Notes: a model not told the origin generated them from the letters alone. 64,000 bases of DNA from Stenotrophomonas maltophilia (GCF_023518235.1 NZ_CP090423.1:1612001-1676000); one strand, 5' to 3'. Positions 46,829 to 55,323 are shown, counted from the stretch's first letter. Translations and numbers: made by a program.

Positions 46829-47722
46829 TCAGTGGCTGGAAAGGGCTTCGAGGGCGGCGATGTCGCCGGCAAGATGATCGGCCGCCGCATGGTGCGGTGC
46901 CGACAGCGGCAGCAGCGGCAGTCGCAGATCGTGACCGATGCCGAGGCGGCGCAGCAGCGCCTTGACCGGGATCGGGTTCGGCTCTACGCCGCAGAAATCA
47001 TGGAACGGCTGCAGGCGCGCATCCCACGACGCGGTGGCTTCGTGGTCGTGGGCCGCGGCCAGCTCGCACATCCGTCGGTAGGCGCCCGGCAGCACGTTGG
47101 AGCCGACCGAGATCAAACCATCGACACCGGCCTGGATCGAACGCGCGGCGGTGCCGTCATCGCCACTGAGCACGGCGAACTGCGGGCTGCGCAGGGCCAG
47201 CAGCGCCTGCACGCGGCCGGTGTCGCCCACCGCTTCCTTGATGCCGACGATGTTGGGATGGCTGGCCAGCTCGGCCACGGTCTCCGGCTGCATGTCGCAG
47301 CCGGTACGGCCGGGCACGTTGTACAGCACCACCGGCAGCCCGCCCTGGTCGGCCACCGCACGGTAATGCGCGATCAGGCCGGCCTGGGTGGGGCGCACGT
47401 AGGGCGGCGTGACCACCAGCGCGTGGCTGGCCCCGAGCGCGCCGGCGCGACGGGTCTGTTCGATGGTCTTGGCGGTACCGGACAGGCCGGTGCCGGCCAT
47501 GACCGGAATGCGGCCGCCGATGCGCTCGACCGCGCTGGCCAGCAGCAGGTCGTACTCGGCATCGGTGAGGGTTGCCGCTTCACCGGTCGAGCCGGCAACG
47601 ACAACGCCATGGACGCCACCTTCAAGCTGCAGATGCAGCAGGCGCTGCCAACCGTCGGGATCGAGGGCGCCGTCGGCCCGGAAAGGGGTCGCCAGCGCGG
47701 TGATGAGGCCGGAAAGGGACAA
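46829..47722 (-). CDS. dapA: 4-hydroxy-tetrahydrodipicolinate synthase
   Basis: 297-residue Schiff-base enzyme that condenses pyruvate with aspartate semialdehyde in lysine and diaminopimelate synthesis. [22 protein letters not shown] (catalytic Tyr) and [11 protein letters not shown] (Schiff-base Lys) are clear. No ATG fits; a TTG at 47722 gives the usual N-terminus (M)[13 protein letters not shown]. gcvR is divergent, and the BamC-like gene follows after about 30 bases. Confidence 0.96.
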   Translation of the reverse strand: MSLSGLITALATPFRADGALDPDGWQRLLHLQLEGGVHGVVVAGSTGEAATLTDAEYDLLLASAVERIGGRIPVMAGTGLSGTAKTIEQTRRAGALGASHALVVTPPYVRPTQAGLIAHYRAVADQGGLPVVLYNVPGRTGCDMQPETVAELASHPNIVGIKEAVGDTGRVQALLALRSPQFAVLSGDDGTAARSIQAGVDGLISVGSNVLPGAYRRMCELAAAHDHEATASWDARLQPFHDFCGVEPNPIPVKALLRRLGIGHDLRLPLLPLSAPHHAAADHLAGDIAALEALSSH

Positions 47723-47885
47723 GGACGTGCTGCTCTTGGCTGGGAAGGGAAACGCCCGCCACGAAAGGCCGGGGGCGACCTGAATGTTACTTGCGGCGCG
47801 AAAGCACGGGCAAGTATGCTGGACACCGGTGGATCCCCGCCTCTGGCGGGCATTCAGACTCACGCATGCATTACCCGGAATCGCC

Positions 47886-48446
47886 TTGACCGACACCACC
47901 CCGCGCCCCGCGCCGAGCGAAAACCACCTCCTGATCAACGCCTATACGACGCATCCGGAGTCCCCCCTGCTGTCCGTCACCCGCCGCATTGCCGACAGCG
48001 GCTGCAATCTGGTGGACGCGCGGCTGGCCACGGTCGGCCGCGATGTCTCGGTCACCGCCCTGGCCACCGGCTCGTGGGACTCGGTCGCCAAGCTCGAAGC
48101 GATGCTGACCCGGCTCGAGCGCGAGGAAGGCCTGAAGCTGGTCTGGTACCGCACAGCGGCCAAGCAGGCGCAGTCCAACCTGCTGCCGTACATCGTCGAG
48201 GTGATCGCCGCCGACAAGCCGGGCATCCTGTTCCAGCTGGCCGATTTCTTCGACCGCCAGGGCATCACCATCGAGAACCTGCAGAGCACGCGCTACCGCG
48301 CCATGCAGACCGGTGCGGAGATGTTCAGCGCGCAGGTCACCATCGGCGTGCCGGCCAACATGCACATTGCCGCGCTGCGTGACGATTTCCTTGAGTTCTG
48401 CGACCACCTGAATCTGGACGCGATCATGGACCCGATGAAGTTCTGA
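47886..48446 (+). CDS. gcvR: Glycine cleavage system repressor-type ACT protein GcvR
   Basis: About 186 residues with two ACT domains: residues about 15-85 ([20 protein letters not shown]...[13 protein letters not shown]) and about 100-180 ([20 protein letters not shown]...[12 protein letters not shown]). GcvR proteins bind GcvA and glycine. A TTG at 47886 with GGAA before it gives a plausible N-terminus; an ATG at 47784 would add an unrelated 34 residues. Position between dapA and bcp matches E. coli. Confidence 0.88.
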   Translation: MTDTTPRPAPSENHLLINAYTTHPESPLLSVTRRIADSGCNLVDARLATVGRDVSVTALATGSWDSVAKLEAMLTRLEREEGLKLVWYRTAAKQAQSNLLPYIVEVIAADKPGILFQLADFFDRQGITIENLQSTRYRAMQTGAEMFSAQVTIGVPANMHIAALRDDFLEFCDHLNLDAIMDPMKF

Positions 48447-48538
48447 ATGAATTCCTGATTTTTTCGCGCGCCTCTCACAGGCGCGTGGCGTTTCATGCAA
48501 TTGTCGTAGAAAGAACCCAGGCTCGACAGAAGGACCTC

Positions 48539-49018
48539 ATGAACAACGGCGACACCCTGGACAGCACCACCCTCTCCCTGCCGCTGGCCCTGTCCGGCGG
48601 CGCCCACGCCACCCTCGGCGACTACGCCGGCCAGTGGCTGGTGCTGTACTTCTACCCCAAGGACAGCACCCCGGGCTGCACCACCGAAGGCATTGACTTC
48701 AACGCGCTGCTGCCGAAGTTCAAGAAGGCCGGCGCGCTTGTGCTCGGCGTCTCGCGCGACTCGGTGAAGTCGCACGACAATTTCTGTGCCAAGCAGGGGT
48801 TCGGCTTCCCGCTGGTCAGCGATGGCGACGAAGCGCTGTGCACCGCCTTCGACGTGATCAAGATGAAGAACATGTACGGCAAGCAGGTACGTGGCATCGA
48901 GCGCAGCACCTTCCTGATTTCCCCCGACAGCCGCATCGTGCAGTCCTGGCGCAAGGTCAAGGTCGCCGGCCATGCCGATGCCGTTCTCGACGAACTGAAG
49001 GCCTCCCAGTCCAAGTGA
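48539..49018 (+). CDS. bcp: Thiol peroxidase of the BCP/PrxQ family
   Basis: 159-residue peroxiredoxin that reduces hydroperoxides. The peroxidatic cysteine is Cys47 in PKDSTPGCTTEG. The position five residues on, which is Cys in E. coli BCP, is not Cys here; instead Cys83 in NFCAKQGFGFPL is 36 residues away, as in the Xanthomonas BCP with its Cys48-Cys84 pair. AAGGA lies 5 bases before the ATG at 48539. It is next to gcvR, conserved with E. coli. Confidence 0.94.
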   Translation: MNNGDTLDSTTLSLPLALSGGAHATLGDYAGQWLVLYFYPKDSTPGCTTEGIDFNALLPKFKKAGALVLGVSRDSVKSHDNFCAKQGFGFPLVSDGDEALCTAFDVIKMKNMYGKQVRGIERSTFLISPDSRIVQSWRKVKVAGHADAVLDELKASQSK

Positions 49019-49102
49019 GTCCCATTGCCCACCGTGTCCGCCATCACCCTGCCCTGCAGCAGGACGTGATGGTTTTTCCCTGTCCGTAACCAGGAACCGA
49101 CG

Positions 49103-50503
49103 ATGACCCGAGGCAAGCGCATCTACGTGCTGGATACCAACGTGCTGATGCACGATCCCACCGCGCTGTTCAAATTCGAGGAGCACGACGTCTACCTGCC
49201 CATGCAGGTGATCGAGGAGCTGGACAACGGCAAGAAGGGCACCTCCGAAGCGAGCCGCAACGCCCGCCAGGTGAGCCGCTTCCTCAACGAGCTGGTGCAG
49301 GCTTCGGGCCTGGACAACCTGGCCGACGGCATTCCGCTGCAGCGCCCCAATGGCCTGCAGCTGCGCGGCAAGCAGAGCGCGGGCAAGCTGCGCTTCCAGA
49401 CCAGCCATTTCGATGCCGGCAAGAGCTTCGGCAAGGTCATCCCGGACAACGCCATTCTCGGCGCGATCCTGGCCCTGAAGGAGGAAACGCCGGACCTGCC
49501 GGTGGTGTTCGTTTCCAAGGACATCAACCTGCGCATCAAGGCCGCCATTGCCGGCATCGTGTCCGAGGACTACGAGAACGACCGTGCGCTGGACGATTTC
49601 AGCCTGCTCTACACCGGCGCCACCGAGCTGCCGGAAGACTTCTGGAAGCGCCACGGCGACGACCTGCGCAGCTGGAGCGACAAGGGCCGCACCCATTACG
49701 AAATCCAGGCGCTGGACGGCGAGGAGTGGTACCCGAACCAGTACGTCTACCTGCCCGGCGAAGACGAAGTCGAGCTGCGGGTCAGCCGCGTGGTCGGCGA
49801 CGGAAAGGTAGTGCTGTCGCTGGTCGATGACTTCCGCCACGGCAGCCACGCCGTGTGGGGCATCAGCGCGCGCAACCGCGAGCAGAACTTCGCGCTCAAC
49901 GCGCTGATGGACCCGGAGATCGACTTCGTCACCCTGCTCGGCACCGCCGGCACCGGCAAGACCCTGCTGGCACTGGCCGCCGGCCTGGCGCAGACGATGG
50001 ACCAGCAGCGCTACCGCGAGATCATCATGACCCGCGCCACGGTCAGCGTCGGCGAGGACATCGGCTTCCTGCCCGGCACCGAGGAAGAGAAGATGACGCC
50101 GTGGATGGGCGCGCTGACCGACAACCTGGAGGTGCTCACGCACAACCAGGAAGGTGGTACCTGGGGCCGCCAGGCCACCAACGACCTGCTGGCCAGCCGC
50201 ATCAAGATCCGTTCGATGAACTTCATGCGCGGCCGCACGTTCCTGTCGCGCTACCTGATCCTGGACGAGGCGCAGAACCTCACCCCCAAGCAGATGAAGA
50301 CGCTGATCACCCGTGCCGGCCCCGGCACCAAGATCGTCTGCCTGGGCAATGTCGAGCAGATCGACACCCCGTACCTGACCGAGACCACCTCGGGCCTGAC
50401 CTACGCGGTGGACCGCTTCAAGAACTGGCCGCACAGTGCGCACATCACCCTGCGCCGTGGCGAGCGTTCGCGCCTGGCCGACTACGCCTCGGAGGTGTTG
50501 TGA
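49103..50503 (+). CDS. phoH: PIN-PhoH fusion ATPase (PhoH2 type)
   Basis: 466-residue protein with an N-terminal PIN ribonuclease domain (KRIYVLDTNVLMHDP at about residues 5-19, EELDNGKKG) joined to a PhoH ATPase domain with Walker A GTAGTGKTLLALAAG at about residue 280 and Walker B LILDEAQNLTPKQMK. PhoH2 proteins have been reported as sequence-specific RNA unwinding and cleaving enzymes. Later motifs IVCLGNVEQIDTPYL are intact. It overlaps the next lipoprotein gene (GTGA). Confidence 0.94.
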   Translation: MTRGKRIYVLDTNVLMHDPTALFKFEEHDVYLPMQVIEELDNGKKGTSEASRNARQVSRFLNELVQASGLDNLADGIPLQRPNGLQLRGKQSAGKLRFQTSHFDAGKSFGKVIPDNAILGAILALKEETPDLPVVFVSKDINLRIKAAIAGIVSEDYENDRALDDFSLLYTGATELPEDFWKRHGDDLRSWSDKGRTHYEIQALDGEEWYPNQYVYLPGEDEVELRVSRVVGDGKVVLSLVDDFRHGSHAVWGISARNREQNFALNALMDPEIDFVTLLGTAGTGKTLLALAAGLAQTMDQQRYREIIMTRATVSVGEDIGFLPGTEEEKMTPWMGALTDNLEVLTHNQEGGTWGRQATNDLLASRIKIRSMNFMRGRTFLSRYLILDEAQNLTPKQMKTLITRAGPGTKIVCLGNVEQIDTPYLTETTSGLTYAVDRFKNWPHSAHITLRRGERSRLADYASEVL

Positions 50504-51006
50504 ACCGCTGCACCCGCCTGCTGCTGCCCACGGCGGCGATCACCCTCGCCGCCGCTCTGGGCGCCTGCACCACCACGCGCGGCCCGGCCAGCGTGCCGAC
50601 CACCGAGCGTACCGGCCAGTCGTGGGTGGTCACCCGCCCGATCATCGCCGCGCAGGTGCTCGACACCTGCTCGCGCCCCAGCCCCGGTCGCGAGGCCGGG
50701 CGGGTGTCGGGGTACTGGGCGCCCAGCCGGCAGCAGGTCGACCAGCTGGAGGCGAAGCTGTCGTCGCTGGAAACGCAGGTGCCGAAGGTGCTGGACTTCG
50801 ACCGCCAGTACGTCGGCATTGAAAGCACCGGCAGACGGCTGATCTACATCAACGCCTTCCACCTGCCCGACGACAGCGGCATCAATCCGGCGCGGGAAGC
50901 AATCCGTGTCTGCGATGGCGGCGCGCAGTTCTGGGGCGCCGTGTTCGATCCGTCCACCGGCACCTTCAGCGAGCTGCAGTTCAACGGCGGCCTCGGCGGG
51001 CCCTGA
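50500..51006 (+). CDS. Hypothetical lipoprotein coupled to phoH
   Basis: 168-residue predicted lipoprotein with lipobox ALGAC (about residue 23). A Gln/Leu-rich heptad-like stretch SRQQVDQLEAKLSSLETQVP (about residues 75-94) could be a short coiled coil. The C-terminal half, YVGIESTGRRLIYINAF and VCDGGAQFWGAVFDPSTGTF, looks globular. I do not recognise the family. The start is GTG, overlapping the phoH stop, with GGAGG just before. Confidence 0.75.
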   Translation: MNRCTRLLLPTAAITLAAALGACTTTRGPASVPTTERTGQSWVVTRPIIAAQVLDTCSRPSPGREAGRVSGYWAPSRQQVDQLEAKLSSLETQVPKVLDFDRQYVGIESTGRRLIYINAFHLPDDSGINPAREAIRVCDGGAQFWGAVFDPSTGTFSELQFNGGLGGP

Positions 51007-51015
51007 GGGCCCGCC

Positions 51016-51684
51016 ATGGGAATACGCCTGCCGACCTGGGTCTGGATCGGCGCGGTCGCGTTGTCGTGCGTGGCCGGCATGGTCAACGTGGTCGGTTTTC
51101 TCGGCTTCGAGCATCAGGCCGTCAGTCACATGACCGGCAGCACCAGCCAGCTGGGCATGGCGCTGGCGCAGGGTGACTGGCGCGCCGTCGGCCATCTGTG
51201 GGGCCTGCTGATCGCGTTTTCGCTTGGCGCGATGCTCAGCGGCCTGCTGATCCAGGACAACACCCTGCAACTGGGGCGTCGCTATGGCGTTGCACTGGCG
51301 CTGGAATCTGCGCTGCTGCTGGTGGCCATCCCCCTGTTTGAACATCAGCAGATCTGGGGCGCACTGGCTGCCGCCATGGCCTGCGGCCTGCAGAACGCCA
51401 TGGCCACCACCTTCAGCGGCGCGGTGGTGCGCACCACGCATCTGAGCGGCATGTTCACCGACCTCGGCATCGGTCTGGGCCACCTGCTGCGCGGACTGCC
51501 GCTGCAGGTGCGGCGGCTGACCCTGAGCGGGCTGATCATCAGCGGCTTCCTCGCCGGCGGTGTCATCGGCGCCTGGCTGTTCGTGCGCTGGCAGTACGAC
51601 GCCCTGCTCGCGCCTGCCCTGCTGACCGGCCTGACCGGGCTGGGCTACGTGCTGTACCAGCAGTGGGCGCGCTGGCGCCGTTGA
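51016..51684 (+). CDS. YoaK/DUF1275 family membrane protein
   Basis: 222-residue membrane protein with about six helices. The DUF1275 pattern is visible as CVAGMVNVVGFLGF, AVSHMTGSTSQLGMAL and CGLQNAMATTFSGAVVRTTHLSGMFTDLGIGLG. Family members have no settled function; a role in small-molecule or lipid transport has been suggested. It follows the lipoprotein gene after 9 bases, so it is probably in the phoH transcript. Confidence 0.9.
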   Translation: MGIRLPTWVWIGAVALSCVAGMVNVVGFLGFEHQAVSHMTGSTSQLGMALAQGDWRAVGHLWGLLIAFSLGAMLSGLLIQDNTLQLGRRYGVALALESALLLVAIPLFEHQQIWGALAAAMACGLQNAMATTFSGAVVRTTHLSGMFTDLGIGLGHLLRGLPLQVRRLTLSGLIISGFLAGGVIGAWLFVRWQYDALLAPALLTGLTGLGYVLYQQWARWRR

Positions 51685-51711
51685 GGATCGTGCTGCGGGC
51701 CCGTCCGCCGC

Positions 51712-51736
51712 GCAGTCGAGCAAGCTCGACTCTACC
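51712..51736. repeat. GTAG-type palindrome upstream of thiD
   Basis: GCAGTCGAGCAAGCTCGACT then CTACC, a perfect stem with a short loop between the YoaK-family gene and thiD. Confidence 0.75.
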
Positions 51737-51767
51737 CGCGCATGCGGGACCACGGCACAATCGACGG

Positions 51768-52577
51768 ATGAGCCCGACCACTCCCGCCTCCGCCCTCACC
51801 ATCGCCGGCTCCGACTCCGGCGGTGGCGCAGGCATCCAGGCCGACCTGAAGGCCTTCGCCGCGCATCGCGTGCATGGCCTGTCGGCGATTGCCGCGCTGA
51901 CCGCGCAGAACACCCGCGGCGTCATCGCCGTACATGTGCCGCCGATCGAGTTCCTGCGCGCACAGCTGGAGGCGTGCTTTGACGACTTCGACATCCACGC
52001 GGTGAAGCTCGGCATGCTGGCCAACGCCGAGGTCATCAACACGGTGGCCGAAGTACTCGAGCGCCATCGCCCGGCGCACGTGGTGCTCGATCCGGTGATG
52101 GTTGCCACCAGCGGCGCGCGCCTGCTGGAAGACTCCGCATTGCAGGCCCTGCGTGAACGGCTGATTCCGCTGGCCACACTGATCACCCCGAACACGCCGG
52201 AGGCAGAACTGCTGGTGGGCCGGACGATCAGCAATGGTGATGACGCCGAACGGGCCGCCGCTACCCTGCTCGACCTCGGTGCCGGCGCCGTGCTGCTCAA
52301 GGGTGGCCACCTGCAGGAAGGCAGCCGGGTGATCGATCGCTACTTCGACGGCGTCAGCAGCGAAGAATTCATCCACACCCGCCTGCCACTGGATGCGCAT
52401 GGCACCGGCTGCACGCTGGCCTCGGCCATCGCCGCGCAGCTGTGCAACGGCCTGAGCCTGGCCAACGCCTGCGAAGCCGGCATCGACTACGTGGCGCGCG
52501 GCCTGCAGCAGGGCTATGCGCCGGGCCGCAGCGAAGTGCTGGTGCTCGACCATTTCGGCGCGGCACCGCACCCATGA
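51768..52577 (+). CDS. thiD: Hydroxymethylpyrimidine/phosphomethylpyrimidine kinase
   Basis: 269-residue ribokinase-fold enzyme of thiamine synthesis. ALTIAGSDSGGGAGIQADLK at the N-terminus binds the pyrimidine; VVLDPVMVATSGARLLED, LITPNTPEAELLVG and DAHGTGCTLASAIAA (catalytic Cys/anion hole) are all present. It is unlinked to other thi genes here and is coupled to the next hydrolase gene (ATGA). Confidence 0.96.
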   Translation: MSPTTPASALTIAGSDSGGGAGIQADLKAFAAHRVHGLSAIAALTAQNTRGVIAVHVPPIEFLRAQLEACFDDFDIHAVKLGMLANAEVINTVAEVLERHRPAHVVLDPVMVATSGARLLEDSALQALRERLIPLATLITPNTPEAELLVGRTISNGDDAERAAATLLDLGAGAVLLKGGHLQEGSRVIDRYFDGVSSEEFIHTRLPLDAHGTGCTLASAIAAQLCNGLSLANACEAGIDYVARGLQQGYAPGRSEVLVLDHFGAAPHP

Positions 52578-53500
52578 CGCTGACACCAGACACCGTTGCC
52601 GTGCAGTGCGACGATGGCCACCGCTATGAAGTGATCGCCTGCGTGCCTGCACAGCCGATCGCACGCCTGCTTTGGCTGCCGGCACTGGGCGTGGCCGCCC
52701 GCCATTACCTGCCATTGGCACAGGCGCTGGCCGCAAAGGGCGTGGCGGTCTATCTGCATGAGTGGCGCGGCAACGGCAGCAGTTCGCTGCGGCCGTCGCG
52801 CACGCAGGACTGGGGCTACCGGGAGGTGCTGGAGCAGGATCTACCCACCAGCCAGACGGTACTGGCCGCCGCGGACGATGCCGCCGGCGCCCTGCCCTGG
52901 ATCATCGGCGGCCACAGTCTCGGCGGGCAGCTGGCCTGCGTGCATGCCGGCCGCAACCCGCAGCACTTCAACCGGCTGTGGCTGGCCGCCAGCGGCTCAC
53001 CATTCTGGCGCGGTTTCCCGCCACCACGTGGCTGGCTGCTGCCGCTGGTCTATCGCTTCCTGCCGTGGATCGCGCAGCGCCAGGGCGTACTGAATGGCCG
53101 CCGCCTCGGCTTCGGTGGCACCGAGGCGCGCGGGCTGATTGCCGACTGGGCGCGGGTGGGCCTGAACAATCACTATGCCGCCGCCGGCATGGACGAAGAT
53201 CTGGATGCGCAGATGGCGCGCGTGCACGGCAGCGCACAGGCGGTGCTGATGGAGCACGACTGGCTGGCGCCTTCCGGATCGATGCAGATACTACTGGCGA
53301 AGCTGCCGAATGTCGCCGCACAGCTGCGCGTGCTGTCTGCACAGGAACTGGGCACGCCCGCCGATCATTTCGCGTGGCTGAAGGCCCCGGAGGCGGTCGC
53401 TGACAGCTTTTTCATTCAGTTGGGTGAAAATTTTCACAAAACTGTTGACGGTGCGCGCCGACATCCGCATAATTCCGCTCCTGTCGCAGGGCGCCCGTAG
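52574..53500 (+). CDS. Alpha/beta hydrolase with 3' end overlapping tRNA-Arg
   Basis: 308-residue predicted serine hydrolase. The nucleophile elbow is GGHSLGGQLAC (about residue 115). LHEWRGNGSSS and the late PADHFAWLK (catalytic-His region) fit the fold. The last 20-odd residues, GENFHKTVDGARRHPHNSAP, are encoded by the tRNA-Arg promoter, and the TAG stop lies inside the first tRNA gene (bases 8-10). The tail is therefore probably a recent or unselected read-through extension. The substrate is unknown. Confidence 0.85.
   Translation: MTLTPDTVAVQCDDGHRYEVIACVPAQPIARLLWLPALGVAARHYLPLAQALAAKGVAVYLHEWRGNGSSSLRPSRTQDWGYREVLEQDLPTSQTVLAAADDAAGALPWIIGGHSLGGQLACVHAGRNPQHFNRLWLAASGSPFWRGFPPPRGWLLPLVYRFLPWIAQRQGVLNGRRLGFGGTEARGLIADWARVGLNNHYAAAGMDEDLDAQMARVHGSAQAVLMEHDWLAPSGSMQILLAKLPNVAAQLRVLSAQELGTPADHFAWLKAPEAVADSFFIQLGENFHKTVDGARRHPHNSAPVAGRP
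53445..53473 (+). promoter_or_regulatory. tRNA-Arg operon promoter
   Basis: TTGACG (53445-53450) and CATAAT (53468-53473) with an exact 17-base spacer, followed by a GC-rich discriminator; the first tRNA begins 17 bases after the -10. The promoter lies inside the hydrolase reading frame. Confidence 0.82.
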
Positions 53501-53567
53501 CTCAGTTGGATAGAGTACCTGGCTACGAACCAGGCGGTCGGGAGTTCGAATCTCTCCGGGCGCACCA
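53491..53567 (+). tRNA. tRNA-Arg (anticodon ACG), copy 1
   Basis: 77 bases with encoded CCA. The acceptor stem GCGCCCG pairs with CGGGCGC, the anticodon stem-loop is CCTGG-CTACGAA-CCAGG with ACG, and the T arm is TCGGGAGTTCGAATCTCTCC-like. A34 would be read as inosine after TadA action. Confidence 0.97.
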
Positions 53568-53625
53568 CTCGACAGGTTTCCAGCATCCGCCGCTGGAAAT
53601 GTTTTAAAATTTGATTGTGTACCGC

Positions 53626-53702
53626 GCGCCCGTAGCTCAGTTGGATAGAGTACCTGGCTACGAACCAGGCGGTCGGGAGTTCGAATCTCTCCGGGCGCAC
53701 CA
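53626..53702 (+). tRNA. tRNA-Arg (anticodon ACG), copy 2
   Basis: Identical to copy 1 over all 77 bases, after a 58-base AT-rich spacer. Confidence 0.97.
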
Positions 53703-53734
53703 TACACAGTCAGCACAACAAGTTTATGTAATTG

Positions 53735-53811
53735 GCGCCCGTAGCTCAGTTGGATAGAGTACCTGGCTACGAACCAGGCGGTCGGGAGTTCGAATCTCTC
53801 CGGGCGCACCA
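53735..53811 (+). tRNA. tRNA-Arg (anticodon ACG), copy 3
   Basis: Identical to copies 1 and 2, after a 32-base spacer. A strong terminator follows after 9 bases. Confidence 0.97.
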
Positions 53812-53819
53812 TTACACCG

Positions 53820-53849
53820 AAACAGCAGGCCTCGGCCTGCTGTTTTTTT
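53820..53849 (+). terminator. Terminator of the tRNA-Arg cluster
   Basis: AACAGCAGGCC/GGCCTGCTGTTTTTTT stem with a 2-base loop, directly after the third tRNA. Confidence 0.93.
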
Positions 53850-53865
53850 ATGTGCGTTTTTCGGC

Positions 53866-54033
53866 CGGGCTGCGCCCTGCACCTGCAGAGGCCACGGCCG
53901 GAGCAACAGCAACAGCTGGCATTCCGAGGGATGGCGGGGCGGCATGGGCAGGCAGGACACGCCGTAAACCCATCCATGGGGGCTCGATGGCGGCATCCAT
54001 GCCGCCAACGGTCCTGCCTGCCCATACCGCCCC
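53866..54033. repeat. Nested long palindrome, copy G (with leading hairpin and tandem)
   Basis: Arms 53936-53958 (GGGGCGGCATGGGCAGGCAG...) and 54011-54033 pair over 23 bases with one mismatch. The core is in copy-B orientation: ACACGCCGTAAACCCATCCATGG... and GGCGGCATCCATGCCGCC. The left tail holds AGCAACAGCAACAG (about 53901-53915) and the hairpin GCGCCCTGCACCTGCAG region (53870-53888). Confidence 0.82.
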
Positions 54034-54060
54034 ACCTCTGACAGATTTCAGCGATCTGAT

Positions 54061-54174
54061 GGATCCACGCCATGCGTGGATGAATCTCCATCGCAATCGA
54101 ATACTTCGAATCAAGATCGAAAAGCATCCACGCATGGCGTGGATCTACCGTGTCGACCAAGGTCGACACCTACC
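54061..54174. repeat. GTAG-type palindromes between copies G and H
   Basis: ATCCACGCCATGCGTGGAT (54063-54081), GCATCCACGCATGGCGTGG with ATCTACC (54124-54149), and GTGTCGACCAAGGTCGACAC with CTACC (54150-54174). Confidence 0.8.
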
Positions 54175-54200
54175 AACAGCCGCAGGAATGTGTCGAAGGC

Positions 54201-54383
54201 GGGGTGGGTCCGGTTGCGGGAGTGTCCGCGGCATGGATGCCGCCGCCAAGCCCCCATGGACGGGTTTACGGCGTCTCCCGCAACCGGACCCACCCCGGCA
54301 TCCCGCGGAAAACCAGCTTCTGCTGTTGGTGTTGCTGTTGCTCTGGATCGTAGCGGGTGCAGGGCGCTGCCCTGCCGTGCACC
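54201..54383. repeat. Nested long palindrome, copy H (with tandem and hairpin tail)
   Basis: Arms 54201-54222 and 54275-54296 form a perfect 22-base inverted repeat (GGGGTGGGTCCGGTTGCGGG...). The core shares CCCCCATGGACGGGTTTACG with copy C. The tail holds TGCTGTTGGTGTTGCTGTTG (from about 54317) and the hairpin GTGCAGGGCGCTGCCCTGC (about 54357-54375). Confidence 0.85.
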
Positions 54384-55303
54384 TACCCCCTGGCCATTGC
54401 CTGCCACCACTGCGACAGCAGCTCCGGCCTGCGCAGGCGCTCGCGCCACCAGCGCAATGCAGCACCGTCCTCACCGGTGCGCCAGGCCAGCCAGAAGGTT
54501 TCTTCCGGCTTGTGTTCCTCCACCTCGCGGATCACCAGCTGGCCACGTGCCACCGCCGCGCGCGCGCACGGTTCAGGCAGGAAGCCGAAGCCCACGCCTT
54601 CGCACTGCAACTTCAATTTGCTGGCCATGTCGGGCACCGTCAGCATCTCCTGCCCCATCAACAGCCCCACCGTGCGCGGCAGCAGCCTGCGCGCCGAATC
54701 GGAAACGGCGATCGCGCAATGCTCGACCAGCTGCTCGCGCCCGAGCATACCGTCCACTGCGGCCAGGGGATGGCTCGGCGCGACCGCGAACACAAACTCC
54801 ACCGTGCCCAGCGGCTCCACCACGTAGCCACCGCCGCTGGGCCCCTCGCCCGGCGCACCCACGAGCAGGTCCGCGCGCCGATCCAGCAAGGCTTCCCAGG
54901 TACCGGACAGGGCTTCGCCGATCAGCCGCAGCCGGGTCGGCGCTTGCGCCTCACGGAATGCGGCGATGTCCGGCCCCAGCAGCCAGGTCGGGAACACTGA
55001 ATCCACCGCCAGGGTCAGCTCGGTCTCCCAGCCGGATGCCACCCGGCGCACGCGCAACTCCAGTTCGCGGGCCGCGCGCAGCAGATGCCGGCCTTCATCC
55101 AGCAGCGCGCGTCCGGCCTCGGTCGGCTCGGCACGTGGGCCGACCCGATCGAACAGCTGAACGCCCAGGTCCTCCTCCAGCTTGGCCACGGTGTAGGAGA
55201 TGGTCGAGGGCACCTTGTGCAGGGCCTTGCCAGCGCCGGCGAACGAGCCGCGGCGGTCGATGGCATCGAGGATCTGCAGGGCATCGAGGCTGAGCTTGAG
55301 CAT
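54383..55303 (-). CDS. LysR-family transcriptional regulator
   Basis: 306-residue regulator. The winged helix-turn-helix is LDALQILDAIDRRGSFAGAG followed by KALHKVPSTISYTVAKLEED, then LGVQLFDR (residues about 6-56). The effector domain follows, with ADLLVGAPGEGPSGG and FGFLPEPCARA. It is divergent from a pirin gene, which is the usual sign that it controls that gene. The inducer is unknown. Confidence 0.93.
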   Translation of the reverse strand: MLKLSLDALQILDAIDRRGSFAGAGKALHKVPSTISYTVAKLEEDLGVQLFDRVGPRAEPTEAGRALLDEGRHLLRAARELELRVRRVASGWETELTLAVDSVFPTWLLGPDIAAFREAQAPTRLRLIGEALSGTWEALLDRRADLLVGAPGEGPSGGGYVVEPLGTVEFVFAVAPSHPLAAVDGMLGREQLVEHCAIAVSDSARRLLPRTVGLLMGQEMLTVPDMASKLKLQCEGVGFGFLPEPCARAAVARGQLVIREVEEHKPEETFWLAWRTGEDGAALRWWRERLRRPELLSQWWQAMARG

Positions 55304-55323
55304 TCGATTTTTTCGATGATGGC

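Larger units (their letters stand above)
53850..54382. other. Repeat-filled gap between tRNA-Arg cluster and LysR gene
   Basis: 530 bases without a supported gene and without any sign of an integrase or an attachment-site duplication of the tRNA 3' end. It is made of palindrome copies G and H, with GTAG-type units between them. Confidence 0.7.

Noticed and set aside
47784..47885. Longer GcvR starting at an ATG at 47784
   Set aside because: The added 34 residues overlap the divergent dapA promoter region and lack any ACT-domain similarity; the TTG at 47886 has GGAA at proper distance.
48293..50443. Open frame of about 716 codons on the - strand opposite bcp and phoH
   Set aside because: Antisense shadow of high-GC coding sequence. 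It crosses several genes and has no family features.
53491..53811. Three near-regular 77-base direct repeats, CRISPR-like at first sight
   Set aside because: The repeats fold as tRNA-Arg with CCA ends, the spacers are 58 and 32 bases, and no cas gene is present.
53812..54382. Possible genomic island inserted at the tRNA-Arg cluster
   Set aside because: No integrase, no duplicated tRNA 3' end and no foreign genes; the gap is made only of repeats and the next gene is an ordinary LysR regulator.
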